Below, in pieces: positions 1 to 7,993 of a DNA stretch of 15,679 nucleotides; position 1 is the stretch's first letter; the number at the start of each line of letters is the position of its first letter. Position numbers and translations under genes: made by a program. The stretch spans positions 1-15,679 of the forward strand of contig CAZOWM010000065.1 in the NCBI GenBank assembly GCA_964583615.1, written 5' to 3'. The notes under the pieces are model-generated. The model did not search any database. It was not told the origin of the DNA and saw only the letters and a list, made by a program, of their open reading frames with translations. Source of the DNA: CAZOWM01 sp964583615 (lineage in GTDB: Bacteria; Spirochaetota; B62-G9; DRHN01).

Positions 1-150
1 TGTAATTTATTGTGGCAGAGATATTTAGAATTTGCAACTGTAGAAGATCAGCTTGGGTTATCGATGTGCAAGACTCACACCTGTGTACTCCCTTCAGGGG
101 CAGCCTGCACCGTGAACTCTGTGTTTTATATTCCGGCAGTTGGAGTATAG
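1..150 (+). CDS. Possible 3' end of a gene cut by the window edge
   Basis: Frame 1 of the plus strand is open from the first base to a TAG at 148-150, giving a 49-residue tail ending in FYIPAVGV. The tail has four cysteines (such as KTHTCVLPSG and AACTV) and ordinary amino acid composition. I recognise no family, and 49 open codons can occur by chance. If real, the gene converges with the radical SAM gene, whose stop lies 29 bases away. I see no terminator hairpin with a T-run between them. Confidence is low because the upstream part is outside the window. Confidence 0.25.
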   Translation, partial: CNLLWQRYLEFATVEDQLGLSMCKTHTCVLPSGAACTVNSVFYIPAVGV

Positions 151-178
151 CGAGGATTTTAATGTTGATAAAAGACTG

Positions 179-1684
179 TTAAATATTAAACTGATTCATA
201 GCAATTTTTCTTTGCCTGTATGCTTCTGCTTTTTCTGAGGAATTGAGTGTTCTTTCTCTAATTGCTCTTATAATTATTGGTCCGATTTCAGCAGCTACCC
301 AGTGTATAAGGTGCTTTGGATTATTTTTTGCAAAATTTAATTTTCCTGTAATCAATTTACCAAGTCTGTGCTTATGAAAATTCATATGTTCTTCATACAC
401 TATTTTTTCAATATCTGCCGGCATCAATCCGGAACGAGTTTTACAGTGAGCAAATTCACCATTATAGGTGCTCCATCCACCATATTCATTGTCCATACCG
501 CCTTTATTTATTACTAATCCTTCTTCTAATAGTTCTTTCCTTGTAACTGTTCCTGGGTAAGGAGTAAGAAATTGGGGCATAATTGAATCAACAGGGTGAT
601 TGTAGAACCATTGATAATTGCCCCTTATTGTTTCTTCTGTGTCATCTGGATTTCCTGCTATTATCCCTGCTAAAACAGTTATCCCAGCATTATATAAACT
701 ATCCAGTGCTCGCGATACCATATCTTCACTACTTCTTTTTCTCATACCTTTCAAAATTGCTTCATATATATTTTCTATACCTAAAAACACAAAATCCCAA
801 TTTATTTCTCTCATAAGTTTTGTTATGTGTGGATCTGTCATGCTTTTTGTGCTCACCATTCCAGAGTAATACATATTATCTAGTTTTTCCTTTTTTATTC
901 TCTCGAGAAATTGCTTAAATAATTCCGGGTGCATTGCAGGGTTGTCATCGCAAAAAAATATTGATTCTGTTCCTCTTGCTCTTGCAGTCTTTAAATCGTG
1001 CATAACTCGATCTAAATTATACGTCATGAATCTTGCTTTTGGCATCATTGCTCGCATGCTGCAGAACTTGCATGCATAATCACATCCTCGTGAAAATTCC
1101 GCTGTATCGACAGTTCTGTCATGAAAATGATATCCTGTCCATATTCTCGAATCTCTTTTCGGAGGTTTGATAGAATCTAATCCACGTTCTATCCCTATAG
1201 CACAGTGCCGTTGATTATGCACCCATTTCCCATTCTTAATAAATGAAAGCCCTGAAATGTTTTCTAAAGAATCTCTGTTCAAAAATTGATTGAAAGTATG
1301 TTCTGTTTCTCCAGTAAAAATGTAGTCAAACGCTTTCCCTTCTTCTGAATTTGCAATCTCTTTTCTTTCTGAAGTTGCATGATATCCTCCCAACGCTACC
1401 GGGATGCCCGGATAATTTTGTTTTATATATTGAGCAATTCTAAAAGAAGTTGGATATTGAAATGTCATTGCGGACAATCCTATTATCTCAGGGTTTGTTG
1501 AATTAACAGCTTCATCTATTCCTTTTTTGACATCCTTTCTTTTTAATACCAAGTCAGCAACATAAACTTCATGTTTTAAACAGTTGCCAGCTATTGAAGC
1601 TCCTCCCAACCACGGTCCTTTAATATGAAGTTCATGCCAGGATTGATAAATGTCCGGCATGCATAGTAATAATGCTCTTGTCAT
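179..1684 (-). CDS. B12-binding-domain radical SAM protein
   Basis: This 501-residue protein has the two-domain layout of the cobalamin-binding radical SAM superfamily (COG1032 type). The N-terminal Rossmann-like B12-binding part spans about residues 1-140, with the typical LGGYHAT segment at 98-104 and the GETEHTF segment near 124-130. The radical SAM core follows, with the cluster-binding cysteines in SRGCDYACKFCS (C201, C205, C208; CX3CX2C), an FFCDDNPA strand near residue 245 and a PYPGT segment near 375. These enzymes use a [4Fe-4S] cluster and S-adenosylmethionine for radical methylation, rearrangement or ring chemistry. The substrate cannot be read from sequence, and no biosynthetic partner gene is adjacent. 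The ATG at 1684 gives the full B12 domain, but I see no convincing Shine-Dalgarno sequence before it. The gene is markedly more AT-rich than the genes to its right, which suggests transfer. Confidence 0.88.
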   Translation of the reverse strand: MTRALLLCMPDIYQSWHELHIKGPWLGGASIAGNCLKHEVYVADLVLKRKDVKKGIDEAVNSTNPEIIGLSAMTFQYPTSFRIAQYIKQNYPGIPVALGGYHATSERKEIANSEEGKAFDYIFTGETEHTFNQFLNRDSLENISGLSFIKNGKWVHNQRHCAIGIERGLDSIKPPKRDSRIWTGYHFHDRTVDTAEFSRGCDYACKFCSMRAMMPKARFMTYNLDRVMHDLKTARARGTESIFFCDDNPAMHPELFKQFLERIKKEKLDNMYYSGMVSTKSMTDPHITKLMREINWDFVFLGIENIYEAILKGMRKRSSEDMVSRALDSLYNAGITVLAGIIAGNPDDTEETIRGNYQWFYNHPVDSIMPQFLTPYPGTVTRKELLEEGLVINKGGMDNEYGGWSTYNGEFAHCKTRSGLMPADIEKIVYEEHMNFHKHRLGKLITGKLNFAKNNPKHLIHWVAAEIGPIIIRAIRERTLNSSEKAEAYRQRKIAMNQFNI

Positions 1685-2139
1685 ATTTCGAGATTGTGTA
1701 ACTTTTTGATAAATATTTTTAACTTCGACTTCACATTATTTTTTGCTCCGCTTGAGTTATTTTTTAATTCACTCATTTGATGTGTTGATCATAGTTGTGT
1801 AAAATTTTTTAATTATTATTTATTTTTATATATTAATTTTATCTATTATTTGTTCTTTATCAACTTATAATTTTTCTTTTCTTGCTTCTTTTCGAATCAA
1901 AAGAGATGCCTATCTACCTTTTAGAATTTTTAACATTTGGGTTACGCCATTATCCGAATAACTCGCTGTGGGAAACTGACGCTTTTTCCTATACATCACT
2001 CAGCTTGCATCACGCAAGGTTCTCGTGACAGAACTTGACGCACCGTCTGGTCCCTTAGCGCACAAGCCGGCTCAGATTGTCAATGGTTGTCCTGCATGAA
2101 AGAGGTTTTGTGAAACGGCATCCGTGGCGAGGATTCAAC
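1685..2139. other. 455-base intergenic region, AT-rich then mixed
   Basis: No ORF here looks coding. About 1690-1880 is extremely AT-rich and presumably holds the promoter of the minus-strand radical SAM gene, though I cannot pick a convincing -35/-10 pair. From about 1890 the base composition rises towards the genome-like level seen further right. That second part holds the tandem hairpins at 2004-2034 and an AGCCGGCT palindrome near 2065. The segment next to the aminopeptidase relic (2116-2139) resembles a tRNA 3' end on the minus strand. The composition change suggests a junction between two DNA segments of different history. Confidence 0.5.
2004..2034. repeat. Two back-to-back short hairpins
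   Basis: CTTGC-ATCAC-GCAAG (2004-2018) is followed without a gap by GTTCT-CGTGAC-AGAAC (2019-2034). The right arm of the first hairpin (CAAG) can also pair with CTTG just after the second, in an alternative stem CAAG(G)TTCT...AGAACTTG with a bulged G. The two folds would therefore be mutually exclusive. No T-run follows on either strand, so it is not a standard terminator. It could be a protein-binding site, an attenuator-like leader or a decayed repeat. Confidence 0.45.
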
Positions 2140-4460
2140 TTAGGACCTCCTCATTTCTTCATTGATCTCCAGCTTTTCTAGAGAGAACCTCACCACATCT
2201 TCTGCCTTTTGTTCTTCAAGAGGATATCCTCTAAAGAAGGCATTGACTTCCTCTTCCCTTCCCAGGCCTCCCCATGGGATGACGGCGGCAAGGATCCGCT
2301 CATAATGAACAGGGTGTAATTGTTCAAGTTTTTTCCGGGACGACACATACCATGGCCACATGAAGGGCATGGCGTACGGATTTTCAGCAATAATCCCCAC
2401 AGGTACGAATTTATTCCTGTTCGGGACTTCATCAAGCACATACTGCTGTGCCCTTTCGATGAGTGCCCTGAGCTTGAAACAACCCAGGGCCACCAGGATG
2501 TTCATCCTCTCGTGCTCGCTTTCAGACGCGTTTGCTCTCTTTGCAAGCCAATCAAAAGCTTTCTCTCCCCCGCAAAAGGCACCCACCTGGAAGACGCTTT
2601 TCATCATATCGGGGTGCACCTTTTCGCCTTCCAACAAGGTAGTGAAAACGTTCTCCGCAAACTCAGACACCGCCTTCGATCCATATACCGTTGCGTACCA
2701 AATAGATTGCTCTCTGAGTATGGATGTGGTGTGCGTCTCACCACCTCGCGGCTCATGACCGACGGATGAAAGGACACGTTCAAACAGAGACCTCCCAGCC
2801 AGTGAAATCCTCTCCCTTCTCCTGTCGTCCATGATCAGGTAGGCATGGTACAGATTGGCCCCGATGCTGATGAGGGGCAAAAAAGCATCCTCTCCGGCAT
2901 AGTGGGATAAAAAGTCCAGGTATTCTTCAAGTTTCAAGTTACCTTTCTTGACCAGGGCAAAGAGATCGTTTTGCAAGCCCCATCGATCTTCAGGACATAG
3001 GGACTTATCCTTCACTCTCTTGCCGAGTTCCTTTAAGTTTTTTTCTCATGATATCTGACCCGGTAGAACCCGTTTTGACCTGGATTTACCTTATACGCTG
3101 CTGTGTCGGCCCCGGTCTCGATTGCTTTGCTTTTGCCCTCCAGAAGGGTGGTCACTGTCTTCGATCCTCCCTCGGCAGTGAAAACGCGGATGGCAAGGGG
3201 AATGAGCCACTCCTGGGGAGATTCATTGGGCAGATAGGTGAATCGTTCCTGGGTGACCACCAGCGTATCGTTTTCTTTTTTGACATGCACCAGGGGAAAA
3301 CCAGGCTGTTCAATCCAGTCCTTCATCATTTTACCGATGGGTTTTGCAGAAACCTCTTCCAGGGATTCCCACAGATGATGGCTCGAAGCGTTCCCATAGG
3401 CATGCTTTTCGAGATAGCGATGGAGCCCTTTCCGGAAGTTCTCTTTGCCCACGTACGCTTCAATTTCCCTGAGAAGGCTCCCCCCTTTGTTGTAAATGAT
3501 CGGTGCGGTGCTGACGTTGATGACGACGTGCTCCCCCCCCGGGAATCTCAATGGGAAACGTCTCGCGAAAGGCATCCCTATCCAGGGCAACTTCTGTCTG
3601 TCCGTGTACAAACTGGTGCCATACATTCCATTCTGGATAGATGTGATCGACCACGCCATAATCGAAATAGGTGGCAAAGCTCTCGTTGAGCCACAGATAC
3701 CTCCAATCACTCGGTGTCACCAGATTTCCGAACCACTGGTGTGCCATTTCGTGGGCGATGACAACGCATATTCTTTCCTCACCCGCCTTTGACGTGATCT
3801 CAGGATCGTGAAGCAGGAGGTTCTCTCGAAAGGTGATCGCTCCCCAGTTCTCCATCGCTCCAGCAGCAAAATCCGCAACAGTAATAAGGTCAATTTTTGG
3901 AAGGGGATAGGCTATGCCGTAATAGTCCTCTGAGAATTCCAGACATTTCCTCGCAAATGCAAGGGTAAACTGAGCCTGCTTTTCCATGCCCCGCACGGTG
4001 GCTACGCGGACCATAATTTTTCCCGTGTCTTCCGTAAACACGAACTCCCCAATCCCGAAAAAGAGCAGGTAGGTGGACATCTTGGGGGTCCGCTCAAAGC
4101 GAATGCTTACCCTCCCGTCTTTCAGTGCTCTGTATTCCTGCACCTGGTTCTGTAAAACCCGACCATCCTGCTGTTGATCTCTCCAGTGTACTGGATCGCA
4201 AGAGAGATAATGCCTACCCTGTCACCTGGGAGCATGATTCGCAATTCCTCTCTCATTGGATCCACTGCAAAGGGGCAGATCTTCCTTTGACTGTCTATCA
4301 CGAGTTCGCACTTCCAGAAAGCCAAATGGAGAGCATTCAGCCGTACCTCTCGAACAGGCTGATCAGCCTTCAATATGATTTCCACCTCCCCTTCAAACCT
4401 GAATCGTTCAAGATCCGGCTCCAGGTGGATCGTATAGTGTACGGGGGTAATATTGCTCAT
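2140..4460 (-). pseudogene. M1 zinc aminopeptidase, broken by a deletion and two frameshifts
   Basis: Four collinear pieces in different frames rebuild a tricorn-factor/aminopeptidase N type M1 peptidase, which trims N-terminal residues from peptides in the cytoplasm. Piece A (to about 4143) is the N-terminal beta domain up to GFYRTR. Piece B carries the exopeptidase motif GAMENWG, the zinc motif HEMAH (3739-3753) and the third ligand in LNESFATYF, 18 residues on. Piece C has the catalytic tyrosine context IIYNKGGSLLR. Piece D is an ERAP1-like helical C-terminal domain ending at the TAA at 2140-2142. Lesions are: loss of roughly 65 residues (the usual TTQFE...DARR...PCFDEP block) near 4140, inferred from the family; one G too many in the G8 run (C8 on plus, 3533-3540); and one A too few in the A7 run (T7 on plus, 3038-3044). 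The start chosen is the ATG at 4460, which has GGGAGG upstream; ATG 4487 is also in frame. The frameshifts alone could be sequencing errors, but the deletion cannot. Confidence 0.88.
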
Positions 4461-4651
4461 CCTCTGTTTGTAACCTCCCTCATCCAATAATTTCGTCTGA
4501 GACCCTGAATTTCCACGCCTTTTGTAAAATAATGATCTTGGAGTAAATACGCGCGGAGTTGTTTTCGATAAATTGAGACTACGATGTGCTCACCGTTCTT
4601 GGTGTCATCCATCACTTCCGAGAAGTGGCTCTTCAGTTTGCCGGTAGGCAA
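4457..4651 (-). pseudogene. Phd-like antitoxin relic
   Basis: A 64-residue ORF opens with PTGKLKSHFSEVMDD followed by KNGEHIVVS, which closely resembles the N-terminal DNA-binding half of Phd/YefM (prevent-host-death) antitoxins. The expected next part (a GRK..KVA.LVPY-like strand and the toxin-binding C-terminus) is not recognisable after HIVVS. The only start is a TTG at 4651, with an AGGAGG placed too close to it. No toxin gene is adjacent. Its TGA overlaps the M1 ATG at 4460 (ATGA), so translation of the two may once have been coupled. I read it as a decayed antitoxin with a frame that has stayed open by chance. A small intact DNA-binding protein is the alternative. Confidence 0.5.
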
Positions 4652-4676
4652 ACCCTCCTCGCACGAGAGCCCAATT

Positions 4677-6227
4677 TTATCTATCGATGAACAGGTTCCT
4701 CGTGGAGAAGTTCGGCTCAGTGGTAAGGTTTATCCCCAGCTTTATCAAACCCGCCTCGTCGCCGGGTGTGGGCATATGGGTCATATGCATCTCGCAGTTT
4801 TGAAGCTCCTTGAGCTTTTCCATAGCAATCTCCGCTGTGGGGTTTGTCGCCGCGCTTATGCTCAGCGCAATAATCGTCTCCTCCAGGTCCATACTGACGG
4901 ATTTTGTTCCCAGGATATCTGATTTCAAGTGTCTGATTGATGCGATGATCTGTGGTGAGAGGATGTGGATATTATCAGGTATTCCTGCAAGCTTCTTTAT
5001 TGCATTCAGGATGAGGCTCGAGGAGGCGTGGATGAGCTGGGAGTTTTTCCCCGTGATCAGCGTACCGTCTGCCAGCTCGAGCGCAGCACCGACGAATATT
5101 CCTTCGTTTCCCTTGCCTTTCTTCTGTGTTTCCTGCGCGGCTTTTCTTGCCGGTTCCACCACGACGCGGTCTTCGGGTTTTACTTTCAGGTTTTCCATGA
5201 GCAGCTCGACTTTTTGCACGGTCTCACGGTCAATGAATCCCATGATGTACTCGCATGAGTAACGAAAGTAGCGACGGATAATCTCCTGCTCTGCCGCTTC
5301 CCGCACCGCAGCGTCATCGATAATGCCGAAACCCGCCCTGTTTACCCCCATATCGGTTGGTGACCTGTAGATGGATTCGCTTCCCTCGATTTTTTCCATG
5401 ATCCGCCTCAACACGGGGAATGTATCCACGTCGCGGTTATAGCTTACCGCTTTCTGATCATACGCGTCCAGATGATAGGGATCAATCAGGTTGAAATCAC
5501 CGATATCTGCGGTTGCCGCTTCATAGGCGCAGTTGACAGGGTGGTTGGTTGGAAGATTCCAGATGGGAAAGGTCTCGAACTTCGCATATCCGCTTTTTAT
5601 TCCTCTTTTATGATCATGGTAGTACTGTGAAAGGCAGGTCGCAAGTTTCCCGCTTCCAGGGCCAGGTCCGGTTACCACCACGATCGGCTTACCGGTCTCG
5701 ATGTATTCATTCGCTCCATACCCCTCATCGCTTACCACGAGGTCGACATCCGTTGGGTACCCCTTTGTATATCTATGGGTGTATACCCTGATTCCCTGTC
5801 TCTCCAGTTTGTTTTTAAATATTGTGGCGGCAGGCTGGTTTTCAAAGCGGGTGATCACTACCGAACTGACGCGTAAGTCCCATTCCTTCAGATTGTCGAT
5901 CAATTTCAGCGCATCAGCATCGTACGTGATTCCGAAGTCAGCGCGAAGCTTCTTTCGCTCGATATCACCTGAGTAAATGCAGAGCACGATGTCGATCCGA
6001 TCTCTGATTTTCTGAAGAAGCCTCATCTTTACATTGGGGTCGAATCCCGGCAGGACTCTCGCGGCATGATAGTCGAATAGAAGCTTGCCTCCGAACTCAA
6101 GGTATAGCTTTTTTGGGAACCGCTCGGCCCTTTCAAGTATTGCTTTCGTCTGCTCTCGCAGGTATTTCTCATTGTCAAAACCGGTCCTTCTCACGCGATG
6201 CACCTTTTTCAATGATTTTTCTCTCAT
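4677..6227 (-). CDS. DUF1846 (UPF0371) family protein
   Basis: The 516-residue product matches DUF1846 along its length: FDNEKYLREQTKAILER and LYLEFGGKLLFDYHAARVLPGFDPN near the start, GPGPGSGKLATCLSQYYHDH in the middle, and the closing stretch TTEPNFSTRNLF. GPGPGSGK resembles a nucleotide-binding loop. Structures exist for the family, but I know of no settled function for it. The ATG at 6227 gives about 15 extra residues compared with usual family starts. A GTG at 6194 (giving MRRTGFDNEKYL) has AAAAAGG eight bases upstream and fits the family better. A TATAAT (6230-6235, minus strand) sits immediately before the ATG, which also favours a downstream start. It is the last intact gene of the minus-strand metabolic cluster, 54 bases (or 87 from the GTG) after the cysteine synthase gene. 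Confidence 0.9.
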   Translation of the reverse strand: MREKSLKKVHRVRRTGFDNEKYLREQTKAILERAERFPKKLYLEFGGKLLFDYHAARVLPGFDPNVKMRLLQKIRDRIDIVLCIYSGDIERKKLRADFGITYDADALKLIDNLKEWDLRVSSVVITRFENQPAATIFKNKLERQGIRVYTHRYTKGYPTDVDLVVSDEGYGANEYIETGKPIVVVTGPGPGSGKLATCLSQYYHDHKRGIKSGYAKFETFPIWNLPTNHPVNCAYEAATADIGDFNLIDPYHLDAYDQKAVSYNRDVDTFPVLRRIMEKIEGSESIYRSPTDMGVNRAGFGIIDDAAVREAAEQEIIRRYFRYSCEYIMGFIDRETVQKVELLMENLKVKPEDRVVVEPARKAAQETQKKGKGNEGIFVGAALELADGTLITGKNSQLIHASSSLILNAIKKLAGIPDNIHILSPQIIASIRHLKSDILGTKSVSMDLEETIIALSISAATNPTAEIAMEKLKELQNCEMHMTHMPTPGDEAGLIKLGINLTTEPNFSTRNLFIDR

Positions 6228-6229
6228 GT

Positions 6230-6235
6230 ATTATA
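6230..6235 (-). promoter_or_regulatory. Perfect TATAAT box before the DUF1846 gene
   Basis: The minus strand reads TATAAT two bases upstream of the ATG at 6227. A transcript from it would start near 6223, inside the longer reading frame but upstream of the GTG at 6194. I see no good TTGACA-like box at the right distance, so its activity is uncertain. Chance occurrence in this short AT-rich gap is possible. Confidence 0.3.
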
Positions 6236-6281
6236 CACAAATATACGGAGAGCGGGGAATTTTGTTGGGCAGGGGATGATG

Positions 6282-7178
6282 CTACAGCAGTGCGGTGCTG
6301 AAGTATCGTTCGGCCCTGTCCGGGAGGATTGTGACGATTCTGGTTTTCCCGTTGTCCATTTGGAGCCCCGCGAACACATTCGCTCCTGAAGACGTGCCCA
6401 CGAGCAGTCCTTCCTCACGTGAGAGTCTTCTCGTCGTGTGTATTGCCTCCTCATCGGAAACGGTGAACACCATATCGACGAGGTTAACGTCGAGCACATC
6501 GGGGACGAATCCGTCACCGATTCCCTGAATCTGATGGAGGCCTGGCTCCCTTCCAAGCAGAGCTGCACTGTTCTTGGGTTCGACTGCGACGATCTTGATG
6601 TTCGGGTCTTTTTCCTTGAGGAATTTACCGATCCCCTGCAGTGTACCTCCGCTGCCGACCCCTGCGACGAATATGTCAATCCGGCCGGCCGTGTCTCGCC
6701 ATATTTCAGGCGCGGTCTGTGTATAGTGGACCTCCGGGTTGTGGGGGTTGACAAACTGGTTCGCAACAAAGTACTTTTCGGGCTCCTTTTTTACAATTTC
6801 CTGCAGGATCTCGATGCTTTTTTTCAGGTTCCCCTCCGCTGGGGAAAAGATGATCTTTCCGCCGAATGCGTAAATGATCTTTTTTCTCTCCTCACTCATG
6901 TTTTCCGGCATCACGCAGACGACATCGTAGCCCTTCTGTCGTCCGATCAGGCAGAGCCCGATTCCTGTATTCCCGGAAGTGGCCTCTATGATTGTCATGC
7001 CACGTTGCAGTGTTCCATTCGTTTCCGCGGAATCGAGGATATATTTCGCTACACGGTCCTTTATGCTCCCGCCGGGATTTAAGAATTCGGCTTTCGCAAG
7101 GATATTGCCTGAGGAAATACGGCTCAGCCGGATAAGCGGGGTTGTTCCAACCGCGTCGAGAATGGAATCGAACAACAA
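6282..7178 (-). CDS. cysK: Cysteine synthase (O-acetylserine sulfhydrylase)
   Basis: This 298-residue PLP enzyme converts O-acetylserine and sulfide to cysteine. Family hallmarks are in order: VGTTPLIRL (10-18), the PLP lysine in NPGGSIKDR (K40), the substrate loop EATSGNTGIGL, the phosphate-binding glycine loop VGSGGTLQG, and the C-terminal GTSSGAN and PDRAERYFST. Length is normal for the CysK/CysM family; CysK versus CysM cannot be settled by eye. The start is TTG at 7178 (a second TTG follows at 7175), supported by GAAAGGA (7187-7193) eight bases upstream. There is no nearby serine acetyltransferase gene. A 71-base gap after UPF0280 carries its own promoter, so it can be transcribed apart from the genes upstream. 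Confidence 0.95.
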   Translation of the reverse strand: MLFDSILDAVGTTPLIRLSRISSGNILAKAEFLNPGGSIKDRVAKYILDSAETNGTLQRGMTIIEATSGNTGIGLCLIGRQKGYDVVCVMPENMSEERKKIIYAFGGKIIFSPAEGNLKKSIEILQEIVKKEPEKYFVANQFVNPHNPEVHYTQTAPEIWRDTAGRIDIFVAGVGSGGTLQGIGKFLKEKDPNIKIVAVEPKNSAALLGREPGLHQIQGIGDGFVPDVLDVNLVDMVFTVSDEEAIHTTRRLSREEGLLVGTSSGANVFAGLQMDNGKTRIVTILPDRAERYFSTALL

Positions 7179-7207
7179 AACAGCAGTCCTTTCGAAAAAT
7201 TACAAGA

Positions 7208-7235
7208 AATATACTAAGAAACGCGAGATTTTCAA
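7208..7235 (-). promoter_or_regulatory. Internal promoter for cysK and the DUF1846 gene
   Basis: On the minus strand, TTGAAA (7230-7235) and TATATT (7208-7213) are separated by 16 bases, each one mismatch from the sigma70 consensus. Transcription would start near 7201, leaving a leader of about 23 bases that contains the GAAAGGA ribosome binding site of the TTG start at 7178. Confidence 0.6.
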
Positions 7236-7249
7236 AAAAAGAAATCCCT

Positions 7250-7993
7250 TTAACCGAGCTCAACATCTCCCCACACTGCGATTTTTTCTCCAATGAGAAT
7301 GAGGGCGCCGCTGATTCCGGCCTGTTTTTCGAGGAGCCCGAACGCTTTTTCGAGATCACTCTCACTTTTCACCATGTTTCCCACTGCAGTGGCGAACACA
7401 TCTGCGGTGATAGCGGATTCTGCGATGACGATGGTTGCATCGGTGTTGCCGAAACTGAGCGAATGGCCGATTTTTCCCGATGAAGTACAGATGCCGCAGG
7501 GCGTATCCCCTCCGTGGAGCTTGATCCTGATCTTGTCCCTGAAAGGGGAATCTTCACCCGCGTACACGAGCACGTTCCTGCTTTTTTTGCTTTTAAAGAA
7601 AATGTCCCCACCGTTTTCGATGATGAGCTCCTGCGCAAGACCGATGAGCTCACTACCGACATACTCTGCAAGCGCGCCTGCAACTCCCGCCATCGGGCCG
7701 ACACCCGCGCGCCTCGATTCCGAAATCATCTCTTCAGTGATTTTGTAGCTCGATTTGATCCGGAGAGGATACAGAGAAGTGGAAAACTCGGGGAACGTTT
7801 TGATCGTGTGCTCAATCTGCTTCCGGTATTTGCTTACCAGTCCATAGGTACGCTTTGCAAGGGTTTCTTTTTCCACAGAGGAGGAGAAATAGACCTGAAG
7901 ATCAGTTTCATAAAGGATGATACCGAATGTGTCGAGTTCACCTTCCTGCGTCCATTCCCGATAGAACCTGCGCCTGTATTCTAAGGAGATCAT
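7250..7993 (-). CDS. UPF0280 family (ApbE-like) protein
   Basis: The 247-residue protein matches UPF0280: RRAGVGPMAGVAGALAEYVG in the centre, then ELIIENGGDIF and CGICTSSGKIGHSLSFGNTDA, and ATAVGN near the C-terminus. The ENGGDI segment recalls the NGGD motif of ApbE flavin transferases, and the family is placed in the ApbE-like fold. Its activity is not established to my knowledge, and no signal peptide is visible, so it is probably cytoplasmic. Its ATG overlaps the stop of the epimerase gene (ATGA at 7990-7993), which indicates translational coupling in one operon. Length is usual for the family. Confidence 0.9.
   Translation of the reverse strand: MISLEYRRRFYREWTQEGELDTFGIILYETDLQVYFSSSVEKETLAKRTYGLVSKYRKQIEHTIKTFPEFSTSLYPLRIKSSYKITEEMISESRRAGVGPMAGVAGALAEYVGSELIGLAQELIIENGGDIFFKSKKSRNVLVYAGEDSPFRDKIRIKLHGGDTPCGICTSSGKIGHSLSFGNTDATIVIAESAITADVFATAVGNMVKSESDLEKAFGLLEKQAGISGALILIGEKIAVWGDVELG

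Noticed and set aside
1790..1880. Replication origin in the AT-rich gap
   Set aside because: There are no DnaA-box clusters, iterons or replication genes; high AT content alone is not enough.
2116..2190. A complete tRNA gene
   Set aside because: Only a 3'-end-like segment exists; no acceptor 5' strand, D-arm or anticodon arm is present and the T-stem does not pair.
3048..3689. Plus-strand 213-residue ORF over the aminopeptidase relic
   Set aside because: The minus-strand frames carry conserved M1 motifs; the plus-strand product matches nothing I recognise.
4810..5262. Plus-strand 150-residue ORF inside the DUF1846 gene
   Set aside because: It lies opposite a strongly matching DUF1846 gene and its serine/phenylalanine-rich product is what antisense frames give.
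6438..7082. Plus-strand 214-residue ORF opposite cysK
   Set aside because: The minus strand encodes an unmistakable cysteine synthase.
7293..7748. Plus-strand 151-residue ORF inside the UPF0280 gene
   Set aside because: It is antisense to a recognised gene, is low-complexity in composition and has no ribosome binding site.
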